Shown here: in pieces, positions 39,201 through 45,721 of the stretch
Layout: every line of letters starts with the position of its first letter
How positions within the stretch are numbered: the first letter of the stretch is position 1
Source: Defluviitaleaceae bacterium
GTDB taxonomy: Bacteria > Bacillota > Clostridia > Lachnospirales > WQUN01
DNA: 64,000 nucleotides
Direction: 5' to 3'
Assembly (NCBI GenBank): GCA_009777845.1
Contig: WRLD01000007.1
Span: 1-64,000, forward strand
Notes under the pieces: model-generated
What the model was told of the DNA's origin: nothing
What the model saw: only the letters and a program-made list of their open reading frames with translations
The model's database searches: none
Position numbers and translations under genes: made by a program

Positions 39201-39816
39201 AGGCGTGGCTAACGACGGCTACGATGCGCTCGTCAAGACCTATATGGACTTTGACCTGCCCGCGGCGTTAAACAACCAGGGTACAGTACAGCTCCGTGTA
39301 TTCTATAGCGGCGCAAACCTACCGCAAAACGGTAACACCTCACTAAACAATATAGAAATCCGCGGAACGTCCGCATCTTCACGCACCGTCACCATTAACC
39401 TAAACGGCGGTACGCAGTCGGGTACACCAGTAGCACTTACCCAAACAGTACCAAGCGGCGGCCTAGCCACAGCACCCACAGTAGTACGCGAGGGCTGGAT
39501 ACACAGCGGCTGGACTACTGGCACAGGCGCGGCGTTCAGCTTCAGCACTGGCGTAACCGCAGACGTAACCGTCACCGCACAATGGCTACGCTTGGGCGCA
39601 GTATCGTCTAACGGTACAGGCAGCGTGTCCTCCGCCGATGTAGTATGGCTGGCTCGCTCGGTTGCAAACCACGCAGGCTTCCCAAGACCTGCGGCAGGTA
39701 CACCGCAGTTTGACGTAGCCGACATAAACGGCGATGGTCAGTTGAATGCAGCTGATATTACTGCACTTATGAGATGGCTTGTTGGGTATGAGCTGTCGGT
39801 TTTGAGGGATGTTTGA
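30256..39816 (+). CDS. Giant secreted CotH-kinase / lamin-tail / dockerin surface protein
   Basis: 3186 residues from ATG at 30256 (GAGGAG upstream). Order: signal peptide 1-31; acidic Cys-rich repeats 69-118 (16 cysteines, unit NPDCDCGLEDCEIC); a chitobiase-like beta domain; CotH-type kinase domain about 520-800 (RSIRVNF, NGEFWGMNNMQAHRHEYL, VQDFDNAIF as the metal-binding D-x-D); then four lamin-tail domains starting near 1226, 1528, 2231 and 2530, each with VSHGFIE(L/I)xNPT, alternating with InlB/Flg_new-type beta repeats; a CBM-like part near 1840-2015; and a C-terminal dockerin (about 3112-3186). In the dockerin the second loop DINGDGQLNAAD is intact, while the first, SSNGTGSVSSAD, has lost its acidic ligands. 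CotH proteins phosphorylate spore coat proteins in Bacillus; here the protein is exported, so target and ATP source are unclear. Confidence 0.88.
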   Translation: MVKKATIQRFLALVLAMVMALSSFTSVAVSAEYPSADANEAISLDTTSPPAISVPSEDDTTSPPSLKSCDCLDLCECEECECGREDCELCNPDCDCGLEDCEICNPDCDCGLEDCEICNQMQIIDGMFVGIAPEPILSHLGGVYNSSFNLSISPDPRASTSITRFQVDGSAPTDCGGPRNTATGRCYTPDQYVIYNPTLYPSQDLWWPPECGCSWILGEGVTIPINFDPVWRYYSPMSMHGVGRANPGDWNVPWATRFTPSTAYVSPNNTEANWTAGPATLRHPSESDPNQGQVFSGSDTRPPRGNTRMLRQNLDFNGYYTPSPIYNGRVIRARSFDVQGTPGRMTTQTYIVNVPAANTQGYSSAMSWSDVRIFSIVLDPQDVVHPIRGFYRNWDRGFDNSYNGSWTSNSAGVWTQRTGTMHWVPGNYENWINQIQAGMWDGRTLSGAQAPILAPGATHPGNNNGQGWGLTVNRRPNGSALDMGDQDGSRPLANIEVYSEAAQTTDANRLVNQTARVWTFGNWSRMLPLRSIRVNFNQGAGDVVGVPDLIPNTRRHYYASNERLGNFRHVNLRQSDVEGTDLRDPLSMILSQPLRPTVQNATWTAVFINGEFWGMNNMQAHRHEYLVSQIFNVPTNMVQLEDEGMFMDLMLQHVIHSGTLSTNATTWSGRGVNVDNSTSTSGTRRTALGANGYARTTPSGATHLTKEWYDHLNTIFDMDDLIDNFIVAVHFENWDWVDNNVAMWRTTSVIPGSYGGDGRWRFIVQDFDNAIFHGANNMLDFYTAMTSAACRDKGCGCAQNGDIQRGHATNPRASWTTAQQLTHRGEVFHPNQAGLPMDIMVNNPTYRRAENAARVYRVLLQNPYFRNHFAARYSTYSGTVFHPTRVQSVINDQVTRSSRGGASPVLGRHHRRWGLMTESVELGNGGWGPLLAPWVGTNAQRTASETSRVNLWLGTSTGRWEPHTLRAPNGTVGDPNTGNPPFPTNSRLRSQQNVLFLRASYAAASNDSQNQNAIEHMRHYFSRPTTPSGNTPMPSGLNGTTSGPWYRENVPGPSAGLGSTGANVRISWNVTGGPTGDAADGKVGWLSVGGAEIRRDLFVANDATWPFGGALPSGLGSDFTTFQPGAFSARYLQNMPIEVKASALPGFTFSNFSITGPTGTNAPRVYVGGTLSENGMSITGGQQITSLTNINQSDTIWLIPGTGGTGTSTTGAITVTANFTNAPATAIIHQVYGNGGEGSNAVSHGFIELYNPTSSPINLTGQSLQVQISTEASQASGNAPAWNVFPLSGTLAAGQSYLVVSNRGVNTNADPNEGHVPRYIIPSSQISTDRTWDLEFSNRNMSVALVNGTTALPAVLPQGGAANVYDLVGVVNSIGSDRAYNFWGASAAHSISRQRAVRRVWAGNTPANQRNNYLDFMEVHYGEANRGEIEFYKPQHGARQTFSGTARAVSVVGGAGARVFPTSVRENETVGFNAGRAPIGKVFNGWTATGGVTIVNPNSQNDAYFVSPGGSGAITVTANFADLSVGDSIVINQIFGQGGPSRADDGRPTSENSVSHGFIELRNPTGRNISLGGMSLQIMNDNDGNWRSLTLPNRFVEPGKSFLIVSTDWAITAAAQHSTGHVPRLILTDWDFEWSQRFSNSAMSVALVTGTSSLPNEMNPAAWNRVLDMVGARNSSSNNMRHFLGEAPAESISRQRAVRRVANTMNNVDDFIEVDYRLTGTTDAQLEQLRPRHHGAPGASQSVTIVGGGMIGSGAAPSQNVGLYETVSIYAGWNGPSNFVRWSVLEGDVTLADPLSPETTFGMGSSPVVIRAIWDDEDIEIVHTSDPYDIVFEYVPPPSPYIFDLQEHLAPLPNGDITNGTSHLIRTHEEAIVLTVGGSGTSRNVTVQRNVVNATRGIVLRNVPFQAGDVLEVRGNVIQVAASNNMRLQPNGSPITTVVPVNNDEPNANVGIAQRTGGGNAQTGAFTLTYTIPAAIAPQLAANGIRIIINSSSGAAATGTFRIDDMTVLRPSLMGASEDEAVISGFSLVDESGEVVYSTNDVSYDEDGQIVTGFAEYSISPSTVPGVYPNLPIETSTLFTTLPTVLADGVALPVSRYNWYISDFGGSFLSPTVVTFNATNTAIRSSLGGTARVRYQVLGESTVVDPGRSNLAVSGGTSSPNSTSIEVGSTVTLTANTPPTGQVFSHWSVVSGPTGFTIRDSHKATGAYFNMPNADVSVTANFTSQTLNSAIPIVINQIYGSGGQGENSVSHGFIELRNPTGSAVQVHGYSLQIANGPAATSWTVIPIPNMTMAANSSYLIVSTAWSKTSVSDGHIPRLILSNWDLPTEVQFNNNNMSVALVSGATPLTAQVEWSRVVDLVGVYNDMPDDTLFYLGSGPARQISRQVASRRISGNTRNNAADFEPIDYRLPTGDTTPNVDKSANGINNTRFNVVRPRSSAGDLTPRAVNVNSEGAGARSNPASVVQGATATLYAGAPLANRVFTNFTSTGITITNSTNGSAATFVTPAGSGAINVNANWSNFNTSMMAPQSLVVTQVYGNGGTADGNAVSHGFIEIYNPTNANIALGGKSVQVQMNGVDGRTGDNTVAPAWQVITLPAGNLAPSSSFLIVSDKGITPDARHVINPSSIDFTTPITFSNRNISVAIVNNTTQLPDILNQAAYGNIADLVGVINEQPTTGVEQRDRLYAFLGSVAAERVSRSEAARRTWVSGALVNTRNNGNDFQSVRYADDAEGMTNAEVDVYRPRGRNDSPWTTNIAMYEVTTTGTPAVISPSGPQMGGRAMSIVVTAPTGQRFSGGAGDVVQVMGAGLTVTLVIDADRRSATGEFSMPSANVVLNVNPPLEALPPLLAEFTVTNTVHGSVGTGAGSSFAATTGAGTLTAWSNGSQIQIGTHGAGATAGTARTPIVINNAAIGTAGWRGASTAADVGNATAYQVQFNATGFSNLTLSASQKSTGSGPLAFQLAYRTNTTGAWTIIPGSNVTVVGVANDGYDALVKTYMDFDLPAALNNQGTVQLRVFYSGANLPQNGNTSLNNIEIRGTSASSRTVTINLNGGTQSGTPVALTQTVPSGGLATAPTVVREGWIHSGWTTGTGAAFSFSTGVTADVTVTAQWLRLGAVSSNGTGSVSSADVVWLARSVANHAGFPRPAAGTPQFDVADINGDGQLNAADITALMRWLVGYELSVLRDV

Positions 39817-39841
39817 GTAAAGTAGAAGTAGAGTAAACAAA

Positions 39842-39868
39842 AAAGAGAGCCGAAAGGCTCTCTTTTTT
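39842..39868 (+). terminator. Intrinsic terminator after the giant gene
   Basis: AAAGAGAGCC, loop GAAA, GGCTCTCTTT followed by T residues. A second, nearly identical one lies about 110 bases downstream. Confidence 0.88.
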
Positions 39869-39930
39869 TGGGGGATAGTTCCTTTTTGGTGAGTGTTTGT
39901 TGGTGGGAATGTCGTCACGAGCGTTTACAG
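39869..39930 (+). repeat. VGMS-family repeat after the giant gene
   Basis: GGGGGATAGTTCC-TTTTT hairpin-like start, then TTGGTGGGAATGTCG and TCACGAGCG. Lies in the sense orientation behind the gene, like the copy at 28262. Confidence 0.6.
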
Positions 39931-39950
39931 TTCGTGAGTGAATGAATTAA

Positions 39951-39979
39951 AAAGAGAGCCTTACGGCTCTCTTTTTTTG
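39951..39979 (+). terminator. Second copy of the AAAGAGAGCC terminator
   Basis: AAAGAGAGCC, loop TTAC, GGCTCTCTTT plus T tract. Same stem as at 39842, different loop, so the VGMS repeat is framed by two copies of a terminator. Confidence 0.85.
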
Positions 39980-39989
39980 TTTACTCTTT

Positions 39990-40135
39990 TTAAAGGCAAT
40001 GGGACACGGATTTTACAGATTTTCGCACATTTAATTATTGGATTTAACGCGGATTGAGCGGATTTACGCAGATTTGCACGGATTTTATCCGCGTAAATTC
40101 GCTAAATCCGCGTAATCCGTGTAAATCCACGCCCC
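39990..40135. repeat. Family B inverted repeat block
   Basis: ACGGATTTTACAGATTTTCG, GATTTGCACGGATTTTATCC and AATCCGCGTAATCCGTG words in both orientations. No gene in the gap. Confidence 0.7.
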
Positions 40136-40180
40136 ACAATTACCACCACACCAAAAAACATTGATTTTTCCGAAATAATA

Positions 40181-40192
40181 GCATATGCTACA
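40181..40192. promoter_or_regulatory. 12-bp palindrome upstream of AbrB-type antitoxin gene
   Basis: TAGCATATGCTA lies about 42 bases before the antitoxin ATG, a position suited to autoregulation. Confidence 0.4.
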
Positions 40193-40233
40193 AAAGTAAG
40201 AATTTCCGAAACGCACCGAAAGGAGTATTCATT

Positions 40234-40503
40234 ATGACTATTGAAATGCGTTCCAAATCGCAGGTAACAATACCGCGAGAGGTTGTGTCCGAGCTTAGCC
40301 TTTCTGAAGGCGATAAATTTGATGTTCGTGTTAAGAACGGAACAATATTCTTGATTCCCGTGGCAGTATATCCCAAAAGCTATGTTTCCGCACTTGAGAA
40401 AGCCGCAGGTGATGCGGTCAACGCCTACAGGCGCGGGGAGCTTACCGCATACGATAATGCCCAAGAGCTAATAGCGGCACTGCACGCAGAGGTTGACGAA
40501 TAA
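40234..40503 (+). CDS. AbrB/MazE-type antitoxin
   Basis: 89 residues. The N-terminal swapped-hairpin DNA-binding domain is clear: MRSKSQVTIPREVVSELSLSEGDKFDVRVKNGTIFLIPV (shown here only as family pattern SKSQVTIPREVV, LSEGDKFDV). The C-terminal part (AYDNAQELIAALHAEVDE) would wrap the toxin. AAAGGAG precedes the ATG. One base overlap (TAATG) with the toxin gene. Confidence 0.88.
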   Translation: MTIEMRSKSQVTIPREVVSELSLSEGDKFDVRVKNGTIFLIPVAVYPKSYVSALEKAAGDAVNAYRRGELTAYDNAQELIAALHAEVDE

Positions 40504-40766
40504 TGTTTCGATTGATACCCGACAAGCACTTTTTTAGGAGCTATAAAAAATTGCCGCTATCACTGCAAGTGCAAATCGACAATAAACTTATTCGCCTAGC
40601 AAAAGACCCCTCCCACCCATCATTGCGAACAAAACGCATACAGGGAACTCAGCGGCTCTACGAGTCGAGCGTCAATATGGACGTTCGGCTTATTTGGCAT
40701 TATGAAGAAGGTCAATTGATTGTCTTGCTCGATGTCGGACATCACGACATTCTCAATCAGTATTAG
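40503..40766 (+). CDS. RelE/YafQ-like toxin
   Basis: 87 residues: FFRSYKKLPLSLQVQIDNKLIRL, then DPSHPSLRTKRIQGTQRLYESSV and the strands VRLIWHYEEGQLIVLLDVGHHD. This is the RelE-superfamily layout with the C-terminal GHHD typical of mRNA-interferase-type members. It is coupled to the AbrB-type antitoxin. Exact substrate unknown. Confidence 0.85.
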   Translation: MFRLIPDKHFFRSYKKLPLSLQVQIDNKLIRLAKDPSHPSLRTKRIQGTQRLYESSVNMDVRLIWHYEEGQLIVLLDVGHHDILNQY

Positions 40767-40778
40767 CATTAAGCTATA

Positions 40779-40871
40779 AAGGCTCGTGACGAAATTCCCA
40801 CCAAGTTGATGTTTTGCGTTTAACGCAAAACATCAACGAGCACAGCGGTGAAAAGGGGCTATGCCCCCCCT
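40779..40871 (-). terminator. Terminator-linked VGMS repeat after ccdA, with internal 15-bp palindrome
   Basis: In the direction of ccdA: GGGGC-ATA-GCCCC and TTTT (40867-40851), overlapping the ccdA stop; then a perfect palindrome TTGATGTTTTGCGTT / AACGCAAAACATCAA (40805-40835); then TTGGTGGGAATTTCG and TCACGAGCC. Same modules and orientation as at 28262. It also lies behind the plus-strand toxin gene and may terminate both. Confidence 0.65.
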
Positions 40872-41596
40872 GCAAATAGTGCCAAATACCGCCCCATCAA
40901 CCCCGAAGCAATCAAAACCCCAGTGATAATAAGCAACACGCCCGAAGCGAAGTTGATTTTTTTGTAGTTGCGTTTAATGATGTCGAACGCGCCCTTTAGC
41001 TGTGCCATAAGAACCGCGCTGATGACAAACGGAAGCGCAAGCCCTGCGGAGTAGACAAGCAGCATTAGCGCGCCGTGCAGAGTGCCGCCGCGCGAAGCCG
41101 CTTTCATTAACGCCGCGCCAAGAAACGAGCCAACGCAGGGCGACCACCCGATGGCAAAAATAATGCCAAAAAGTATGGAGGCCGCGCCGCGCGGCGTTTT
41201 CCGTTGTTCCTCGCAAGCGGCGTGGCGCGACATTCCGCCGTGGCCAAGGGCGGCGTAGCCGTGCGAAAAGCTCATGTATTTCGCAAAAGGGCTGGCGGAG
41301 AGCGTTATGTTAATTACGCCCATAAAATTTAAACCGAGTACAACCAAAAAAATGCCCGAAACGGCGTTCAACAGCACGGTGTACTTAAAAAGCACCGAGC
41401 CGACAGTGCCTGCGAACGCGCCAAGCAAAACAAACACAAGCGTAAAGCCGCAAACAAAGCCGAGCGAGCTTTTTAGCGCGGCGAATTTGTCCGACCTGCC
41501 CGCCGCGAAAAAAGAGATATACACAGGCAGCAACGGCAGCAAGCACGGCGATATAAAAGTAATAAAGCCCTCTAAAAATAAAAGTAAGTATATCAA
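40859..41596 (-). CDS. ccdA: CcdA/DsbD-type thiol-electron transporter
   Basis: 245 residues with six membrane helices. The two conserved cysteines that shuttle electrons across the membrane are in SPCLLPLLP (helix 1) and GWSPCVGS (helix 4). Such proteins pass reducing power from thioredoxin to extracytoplasmic thiol proteins; in spore formers they can act in spore maturation. The loop at 108-135 ([18 protein letters not shown]) is longer than usual and carries an extra Cys. The ATG overlaps the ispD-rnhA stop by 4 bases. Confidence 0.9.
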   Translation of the reverse strand: MIYLLLFLEGFITFISPCLLPLLPVYISFFAAGRSDKFAALKSSLGFVCGFTLVFVLLGAFAGTVGSVLFKYTVLLNAVSGIFLVVLGLNFMGVINITLSASPFAKYMSFSHGYAALGHGGMSRHAACEEQRKTPRGAASILFGIIFAIGWSPCVGSFLGAALMKAASRGGTLHGALMLLVYSAGLALPFVISAVLMAQLKGAFDIIKRNYKKINFASGVLLIITGVLIASGLMGRYLALFAGGA

Positions 41597-42903
41597 AGGA
41601 TAGCCTCAATCCCCTCACGCGCAAGCTCGTCGCACCGTTCGTTATTTGGGTCGCCTGCGTGACCCTTTACCCAGTGGAATTTTACGCTGTGCTTTTCAAG
41701 AATTAGTAACATTCTAGCCCATAAATCGGGATTTAATGCAGGCTCTTTTTTATTTCGTTGCCAGTTGTTTTTTTGCCAACGCACCGCCCAGCCCTTTTCG
41801 ATTGCGTCCACTACATAGCGCGAGTCCGTAAAAAGCTCGACCTCGCACGGTTCTTTCAGCAATTCGAGCGCTTTGATTACGGCGAGCATTTCCATGCGGT
41901 TGTTTGTGGTTTCCTTTTCACCGCCAGAAATTTCCTTTCGGCGACCCCCGAAAATCAACACCGCGCCATAGCCGCCCGGCCCAGGATTGCCAGAACACGC
42001 ACCGTCCGTGTAGATTGTTACTTTTTTTGAATGGCTTCGAGGCGGTGTTTCCACAATATGGCAGTCTGGCAAAGCCCCCGAAGCCCCCTCGTGTTCTTGG
42101 AAGCTGTCAAGGTTTCGGGGCGACATTCCCACAACAGAACGGTCTGAAGAATCGGGCAAAGCCCCCGAAGCCCCCTCGCTTTCTTGGAAGCTATCAAGGC
42201 TACGAGGCGACATTCCCACCAAAGAACAGTCGGAGGAAAGAGGTAACACCTCTGCCAATTTCAAATCAATAGGCGTGGTGATTTTTATGTTGAACTGGCT
42301 CGATTTTACGATATACACGTCCGCCCCGTTCCGCTCGACCAACATGCTATCGTCCGTGGCGGTAGCCAAAACGCCGTCCGCCTCGGCGGCGGCGTACGCG
42401 CGTAGCAGCGTTTCGTATGTAAAGCCCTGCGGCGTTTGTGCCTGCCAAAGTGCGGCGCGGTCGGGAGTGGCGGTTATTTTGCCGTGCGAGTCGGCTATTT
42501 TTATGGTGTCGCTCACTGGCGAGCAGGCTACCGCCGCGCCGTGCTTTTGGGCGGCGTTTGCTACGCTTAGTATCGTTTCCCTGCATACAAATGGTCGCAC
42601 GCTGTCGTGTACTAGGACAATTTCCGTGTCGCCGTCCAAGGCCTTCAACGCACAAAAAACGCTCTCCGCGCGTGTCGCGCCGCCTAGCACAGTCCGCACC
42701 TTTGGTACATTGTAGCTTGCCACTTGAGCTTGATAATCTTCGCTAACGGCTATCACGATTTCCTTTACGCTTTCAAGCACGGAAAAAAGAGCGAGCGTGC
42801 GTTTTAGAATAGGCTCGCCGTTTAAAAGCAGGTACTGCTTTGGCGTTTCGCCGCCAAGGCGCAGCCCTGCACCTGCGGCAGGGATTATGACGGAAATTCT
42901 CAT
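41593..42903 (-). CDS. ispD-rnhA: IspD-RNase HI fusion protein joined by a repeat-derived linker
   Basis: 436 residues from ATG at 42903 (AAGGAG 7 bases upstream). Residues 1-217: 2-C-methyl-D-erythritol 4-phosphate cytidylyltransferase of isoprenoid synthesis ([37 protein letters not shown]). Residues 292-436: RNase HI with all four acidic residues in [38 protein letters not shown] and [18 protein letters not shown]. Residues 218-291 are two and a half 29-residue units ([18 protein letters not shown], then [18 protein letters not shown], then [10 protein letters not shown]). The units are encoded by the terminator-linked repeat seen elsewhere. No known biochemical link joins the two enzymes, so the fusion is probably accidental in origin. 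Confidence 0.9.
   Translation of the reverse strand: MRISVIIPAAGAGLRLGGETPKQYLLLNGEPILKRTLALFSVLESVKEIVIAVSEDYQAQVASYNVPKVRTVLGGATRAESVFCALKALDGDTEIVLVHDSVRPFVCRETILSVANAAQKHGAAVACSPVSDTIKIADSHGKITATPDRAALWQAQTPQGFTYETLLRAYAAAEADGVLATATDDSMLVERNGADVYIVKSSQFNIKITTPIDLKLAEVLPLSSDCSLVGMSPRSLDSFQESEGASGALPDSSDRSVVGMSPRNLDSFQEHEGASGALPDCHIVETPPRSHSKKVTIYTDGACSGNPGPGGYGAVLIFGGRRKEISGGEKETTNNRMEMLAVIKALELLKEPCEVELFTDSRYVVDAIEKGWAVRWQKNNWQRNKKEPALNPDLWARMLLILEKHSVKFHWVKGHAGDPNNERCDELAREGIEAIL
42030..42252 (-). repeat. Tandem VGMS repeat units forming the IspD-RNase HI linker
   Basis: In gene direction: hairpin GAGGTGTTACCTC (42252-42240), TTTCCTCCGACTG, TTGGTGGGAATGTCG, CCTCGTAGCCTTGATAG, then GAGGGGGCTTCGGGGGCTTT; the whole 87-base unit is repeated once, and a third copy is degenerate. 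Period 87 is a multiple of three, which keeps the frame. Confidence 0.85.
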
Positions 42904-42914
42904 ATACAAGCTCC

Positions 42915-43514
42915 TTAATAAACCACGACCACCTTATCGGGGTACACCAACGCAGGTGTACTGGCAGTAATCATATCCACCCACACAAATAGTTCCATGC
43001 CATGCACTATATCGCTTGGCGAAAGAATACCGTGAAACGGGTCAAAAATCAAGGTTTCGGGCGTAAGCGTAACGCGGTATTTGCCGTCCGCGCTCAAAAA
43101 GGCGGTGTCGCTGTAGCCCGCGCTTATGCTCTCGCTCACCTCTACCGTGAACGCGGCGGCATCGTCGTCGTCCCAGTTTAGCCACGCCGCAACGGCAGGA
43201 AAAGGCTCGCCCCCGCCGATTTCGTAAGCCACGCGCAGGGCGGTGTCCTCGCGTATGCTTTGCGAAAGCACTCGAAAGCCAGTACGCAAATCATAAATAG
43301 GCGCGCGCGCGATATTTACAAGCACGTTGGAAAAATCGCTCACCGTCAAAGGCTCGCCGTCTATATGCAGAATATCGCCGTGGATATTTATTACATAGCC
43401 GATTGTTTCGCCGACGTTTTCGCCTGTCGTGTTCACATTAACATCATAGGCAAATACTGTCAAACCCGAAAATAAAATAATTATGGGAAACGCGAATTTT
43501 ACGAAAATTTTCAT
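42915..43514 (-). CDS. Secreted hypothetical protein
   Basis: 199 residues with signal peptide (1-22, [17 protein letters not shown]). The mature part is beta-rich: [30 protein letters not shown], and a C-terminal [25 protein letters not shown]. Similar to small proteins that accompany stalk-domain proteins, but I do not recognise a family. It precedes ispD-rnhA by 11 bases on the same strand and is likely the first gene of the ispD-ccdA transcript. Confidence 0.65.
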   Translation of the reverse strand: MKIFVKFAFPIIILFSGLTVFAYDVNVNTTGENVGETIGYVINIHGDILHIDGEPLTVSDFSNVLVNIARAPIYDLRTGFRVLSQSIREDTALRVAYEIGGGEPFPAVAAWLNWDDDDAAAFTVEVSESISAGYSDTAFLSADGKYRVTLTPETLIFDPFHGILSPSDIVHGMELFVWVDMITASTPALVYPDKVVVVY

Positions 43515-43644
43515 ACGCCAGCTCCTTTTGGTCTACGCCCTTGCTATACCATTCTTTATTTTCTCACAGATATGTAAAAATATTCATATTTTTTTCCGAA
43601 CGAAAATACATATGAAATAAGTACCCACACGGAGGAGGTAATTT

Positions 43645-44370
43645 TTGCGAGTACCTTATAGACGTGTAATGCCGTCACGGCTTAATTCTCATACGAATCA
43701 AGGGGCTGGCGTTGTTTATGGCGGCAATCATGGGCGCGAATCAACCTATAGGGCTAGCCGTGAATCAACCTATGGGGCTAGCCGTGAATCCGCCCGAGCA
43801 ACCCGAATCACCCGAGCCACCACGGAAAACAACCCAACAAGCCTAGAAACAATCATTTTGCAGAGCATAGCGAGCGGAATTTTATTGATAGGGATATTAG
43901 CCATTAGTATGTTAAATATCGCGCCGACAGTGACCTTGCGTGACGGCTTGCGTGAGGTTTTGTCGGGCGCGGTTACGCCGCAGGAATTAGTTAGCGAGGT
44001 GAGGAGCTTTAGCGAGGGTATTTTGAACCGCGGGCAAGAGCCGCTTGGTATGCCTGCAAATAATCCTGCAAGCCTCGCAAACCCTGCAAGCCTCGCAAAC
44101 CTTGCAAGCCCTGCAAACCCCACAAACCCCACAAACCCCACAAACCCAACAAACCCCACAAACCCCACAAACCCTGCAAACCCAACAAACGCAACAAACC
44201 CAACAAACCTAATAAACCCAACAAACCCCACCAACCCAACAAACCCAACAAACCCCACATCACCCCAACCCCACTCCGACCCCATTCCCAACCTACCACT
44301 AACAGCGGAGAATGAACCCCCAAAGCCGCAAGCTCCGGGGCTATCAATGTCCTCGGAGCTATGGGACTAG
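43645..44370 (+). CDS. spoIVFA: SpoIVFA-like protein, N-terminal half (probable frameshift)
   Basis: 241 residues from TTG at 43645 with GGAGGAGG upstream. Basic N-terminus, one membrane helix (about 72-92, ILQSIASGILLIGILAISML), a short helical part, then a disordered linker made of (NPT) and (NPA) units (about 130-205). The frame stops at TAG 44368. The next frame (44361-44933) supplies the M23 domain that normally follows. Adding one G in the GGGG run at 44337-44340 would join them as APGAINVLGAMGLADN. It is either a sequencing error, a decayed gene or a phase-variable one. SpoIVFA controls SpoIVFB during sigma-K activation. Confidence 0.65.
   Translation: MRVPYRRVMPSRLNSHTNQGAGVVYGGNHGRESTYRASRESTYGASRESARATRITRATTENNPTSLETIILQSIASGILLIGILAISMLNIAPTVTLRDGLREVLSGAVTPQELVSEVRSFSEGILNRGQEPLGMPANNPASLANPASLANLASPANPTNPTNPTNPTNPTNPTNPANPTNATNPTNLINPTNPTNPTNPTNPTSPQPHSDPIPNLPLTAENEPPKPQAPGLSMSSELWD
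44115..44262. repeat. In-gene 9-bp tandem repeat coding for Asn-Pro-Thr
   Basis: Units AACCCCACA / AACCCAACA repeated about 15 times. Prone to slippage. On the opposite strand it opens long frames of Gly-Phe-Val, which are not genes. Confidence 0.85.
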
Positions 44371-44933
44371 CCGACAACACACCAATCAATCAGACAATTC
44401 TCAACCAAGCAATTCCAAGTCAAGCAATCCCAAGTCAATCAATTCCCAGTCAATCAATTCCCAGTCAGACAGTTCCCAATCAGGCAACCCCCAACCAACC
44501 AACCCCCAACCAACCACCCCCCACCCAACCAACCCACCCCCCACCCCCCACATGGCTAACCCCAGTAGACGGCCGTCTTTCCTCGCCATCGGGTACAAGA
44601 CACAATCCGCTTACAGGCAAGCAGGAATTTCACGACGGCATAGACATCGCCGTGCCAGTAGGCACGCGCATTTTCGCGCCGCGGGCAGGCGAGGTAATCG
44701 CGGCGGGCTACATGGGAGGTTATGGAAATTATATGGAAATTTCTCACGAAAATGGATATATTTCCTTTTATGGGCATTTGAGCCGCGCCGTGGCAGAGGT
44801 CGGCGCAAGCGTGGGGCAGGGCGCGTATATAGCAGATTCTGGCAATTCGGGGCGTTCGACAGGCCCGCATCTACATTTTGGCATATTCAAGGACGGACAA
44901 TTTGTAGACCCGCTCACGAGAATAAGCCCATGA
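44361..44933 (+). CDS. spoIVFA: SpoIVFA-like M23 peptidase domain, C-terminal half
   Basis: 190 residues. The N-terminal part is a second low-complexity linker (QAIPSQ, TPNQPTPNQ units). From about residue 65 a LytM/M23 domain: FHDGIDIAVPVGTRIFAPRAG (His and Asp ligands), YGNYMEISHENGYISFYGHL, and PHLHFGIF (His-x-His). All zinc ligands appear intact, unlike classical SpoIVFA where the site is often degenerate. The ATG at 44361 has no well-spaced ribosome site, which supports a frameshifted single gene. ATGA overlap with spoIVFB. Confidence 0.7.
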   Translation: MGLADNTPINQTILNQAIPSQAIPSQSIPSQSIPSQTVPNQATPNQPTPNQPPPTQPTHPPPPTWLTPVDGRLSSPSGTRHNPLTGKQEFHDGIDIAVPVGTRIFAPRAGEVIAAGYMGGYGNYMEISHENGYISFYGHLSRAVAEVGASVGQGAYIADSGNSGRSTGPHLHFGIFKDGQFVDPLTRISP

Positions 44934-45721
44934 CGTGGGCTGTCACCGCCGCGCTTGTGCTTGTGTCGCTACTGGCGCATGAGTACGCCCATGTGCTAGT
45001 CACGCGCTTTTTTGGCGCGCAGGTCGAAAGGGTCGGTTTCTTTCCGCTAGGCATGATGTCAAGGGCGCGCGGACTAGAAAGACTGCACGCGTGGGAGCGG
45101 TACATAATTTTTGCGGCGGGGCCGCTGGCTAATTTTGCACTGGCGTTGTGGGCGGGCGCGACCTCGTACCTCTCGTACGTGGGCGTGCCGTGGCTCGACG
45201 CGTTCGCGTTCTACAACCTCGTGCTTGGCGTGTTCAACCTAACGCCAGCAATGCCGCTAGACGGCGGCCGCTTGCTGTGGCAATTTTTGGGAAACAGGCT
45301 CGGCATACTACGCGCAAGCCGCATAATCAGCCGCATGGCAATAGTCGCAGGCTGGGCGTTTGCCGCGCTCGGAGCTATACAAATGCTACTATTTCCGTAC
45401 AATTTCACGCTGCTATTCGCAGGGATTTTCATTTTGAAGAAGAACAAAAGCATTGCGCCAGAGCTGGAAGCGGCGTTCCATATCGCGCTTAGTGGGAAAA
45501 ATTTACCACATCGTGCAAGAACCCTTCCCGTGAAAAAAATCGCCATATCCGCCGAAACGCCAATAAAAACCGCCCTCGAACGGCTCGCGGGCGATTATTT
45601 TATCATTTTTATTGTAAATGGGAAAAAGCTAAGCGAGCAGGTGCTTATTGAGCATATTTTTGAGAATGGCTTGAGTGGGGCGGTGGGCGAGGTTAAGCAG
45701 GGGGCGTGGATTTTTCATTAA
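44930..45721 (+). CDS. spoIVFB: SpoIVFB-like M50 intramembrane metalloprotease
   Basis: 263 residues from ATG at 44930, which overlaps the preceding stop. Site-2-protease family: HEYAH at 17-21 in the first helix is the zinc motif, and MPLDGGRLLW near 103 supplies the third ligand. Further hydrophobic helices and a C-terminal CBS-like cytosolic part (ETPIKTALERLAGDYFIIFIV). In spore formers SpoIVFB cleaves pro-sigma-K in the mother cell. Its position behind the M23 protein matches the spoIVF operon. It overlaps the antiporter gene tail-to-tail by 29 bases. Confidence 0.88.
   Translation: MTWAVTAALVLVSLLAHEYAHVLVTRFFGAQVERVGFFPLGMMSRARGLERLHAWERYIIFAAGPLANFALALWAGATSYLSYVGVPWLDAFAFYNLVLGVFNLTPAMPLDGGRLLWQFLGNRLGILRASRIISRMAIVAGWAFAALGAIQMLLFPYNFTLLFAGIFILKKNKSIAPELEAAFHIALSGKNLPHRARTLPVKKIAISAETPIKTALERLAGDYFIIFIVNGKKLSEQVLIEHIFENGLSGAVGEVKQGAWIFH

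Noticed and set aside
43645..44370. Prophage or integrated plasmid near the toxin-antitoxin genes
   Set aside because: No integrase, capsid, replication or mobilisation gene is present; the toxin-antitoxin pairs are scattered among housekeeping genes.
43770..44389. Long minus-strand frames coding for Gly-Phe-Val or Gly-Leu-Leu repeats
   Set aside because: They are the antisense of the Asn-Pro-Thr tract in spoIVFA, without ribosome sites or plausible proteins.
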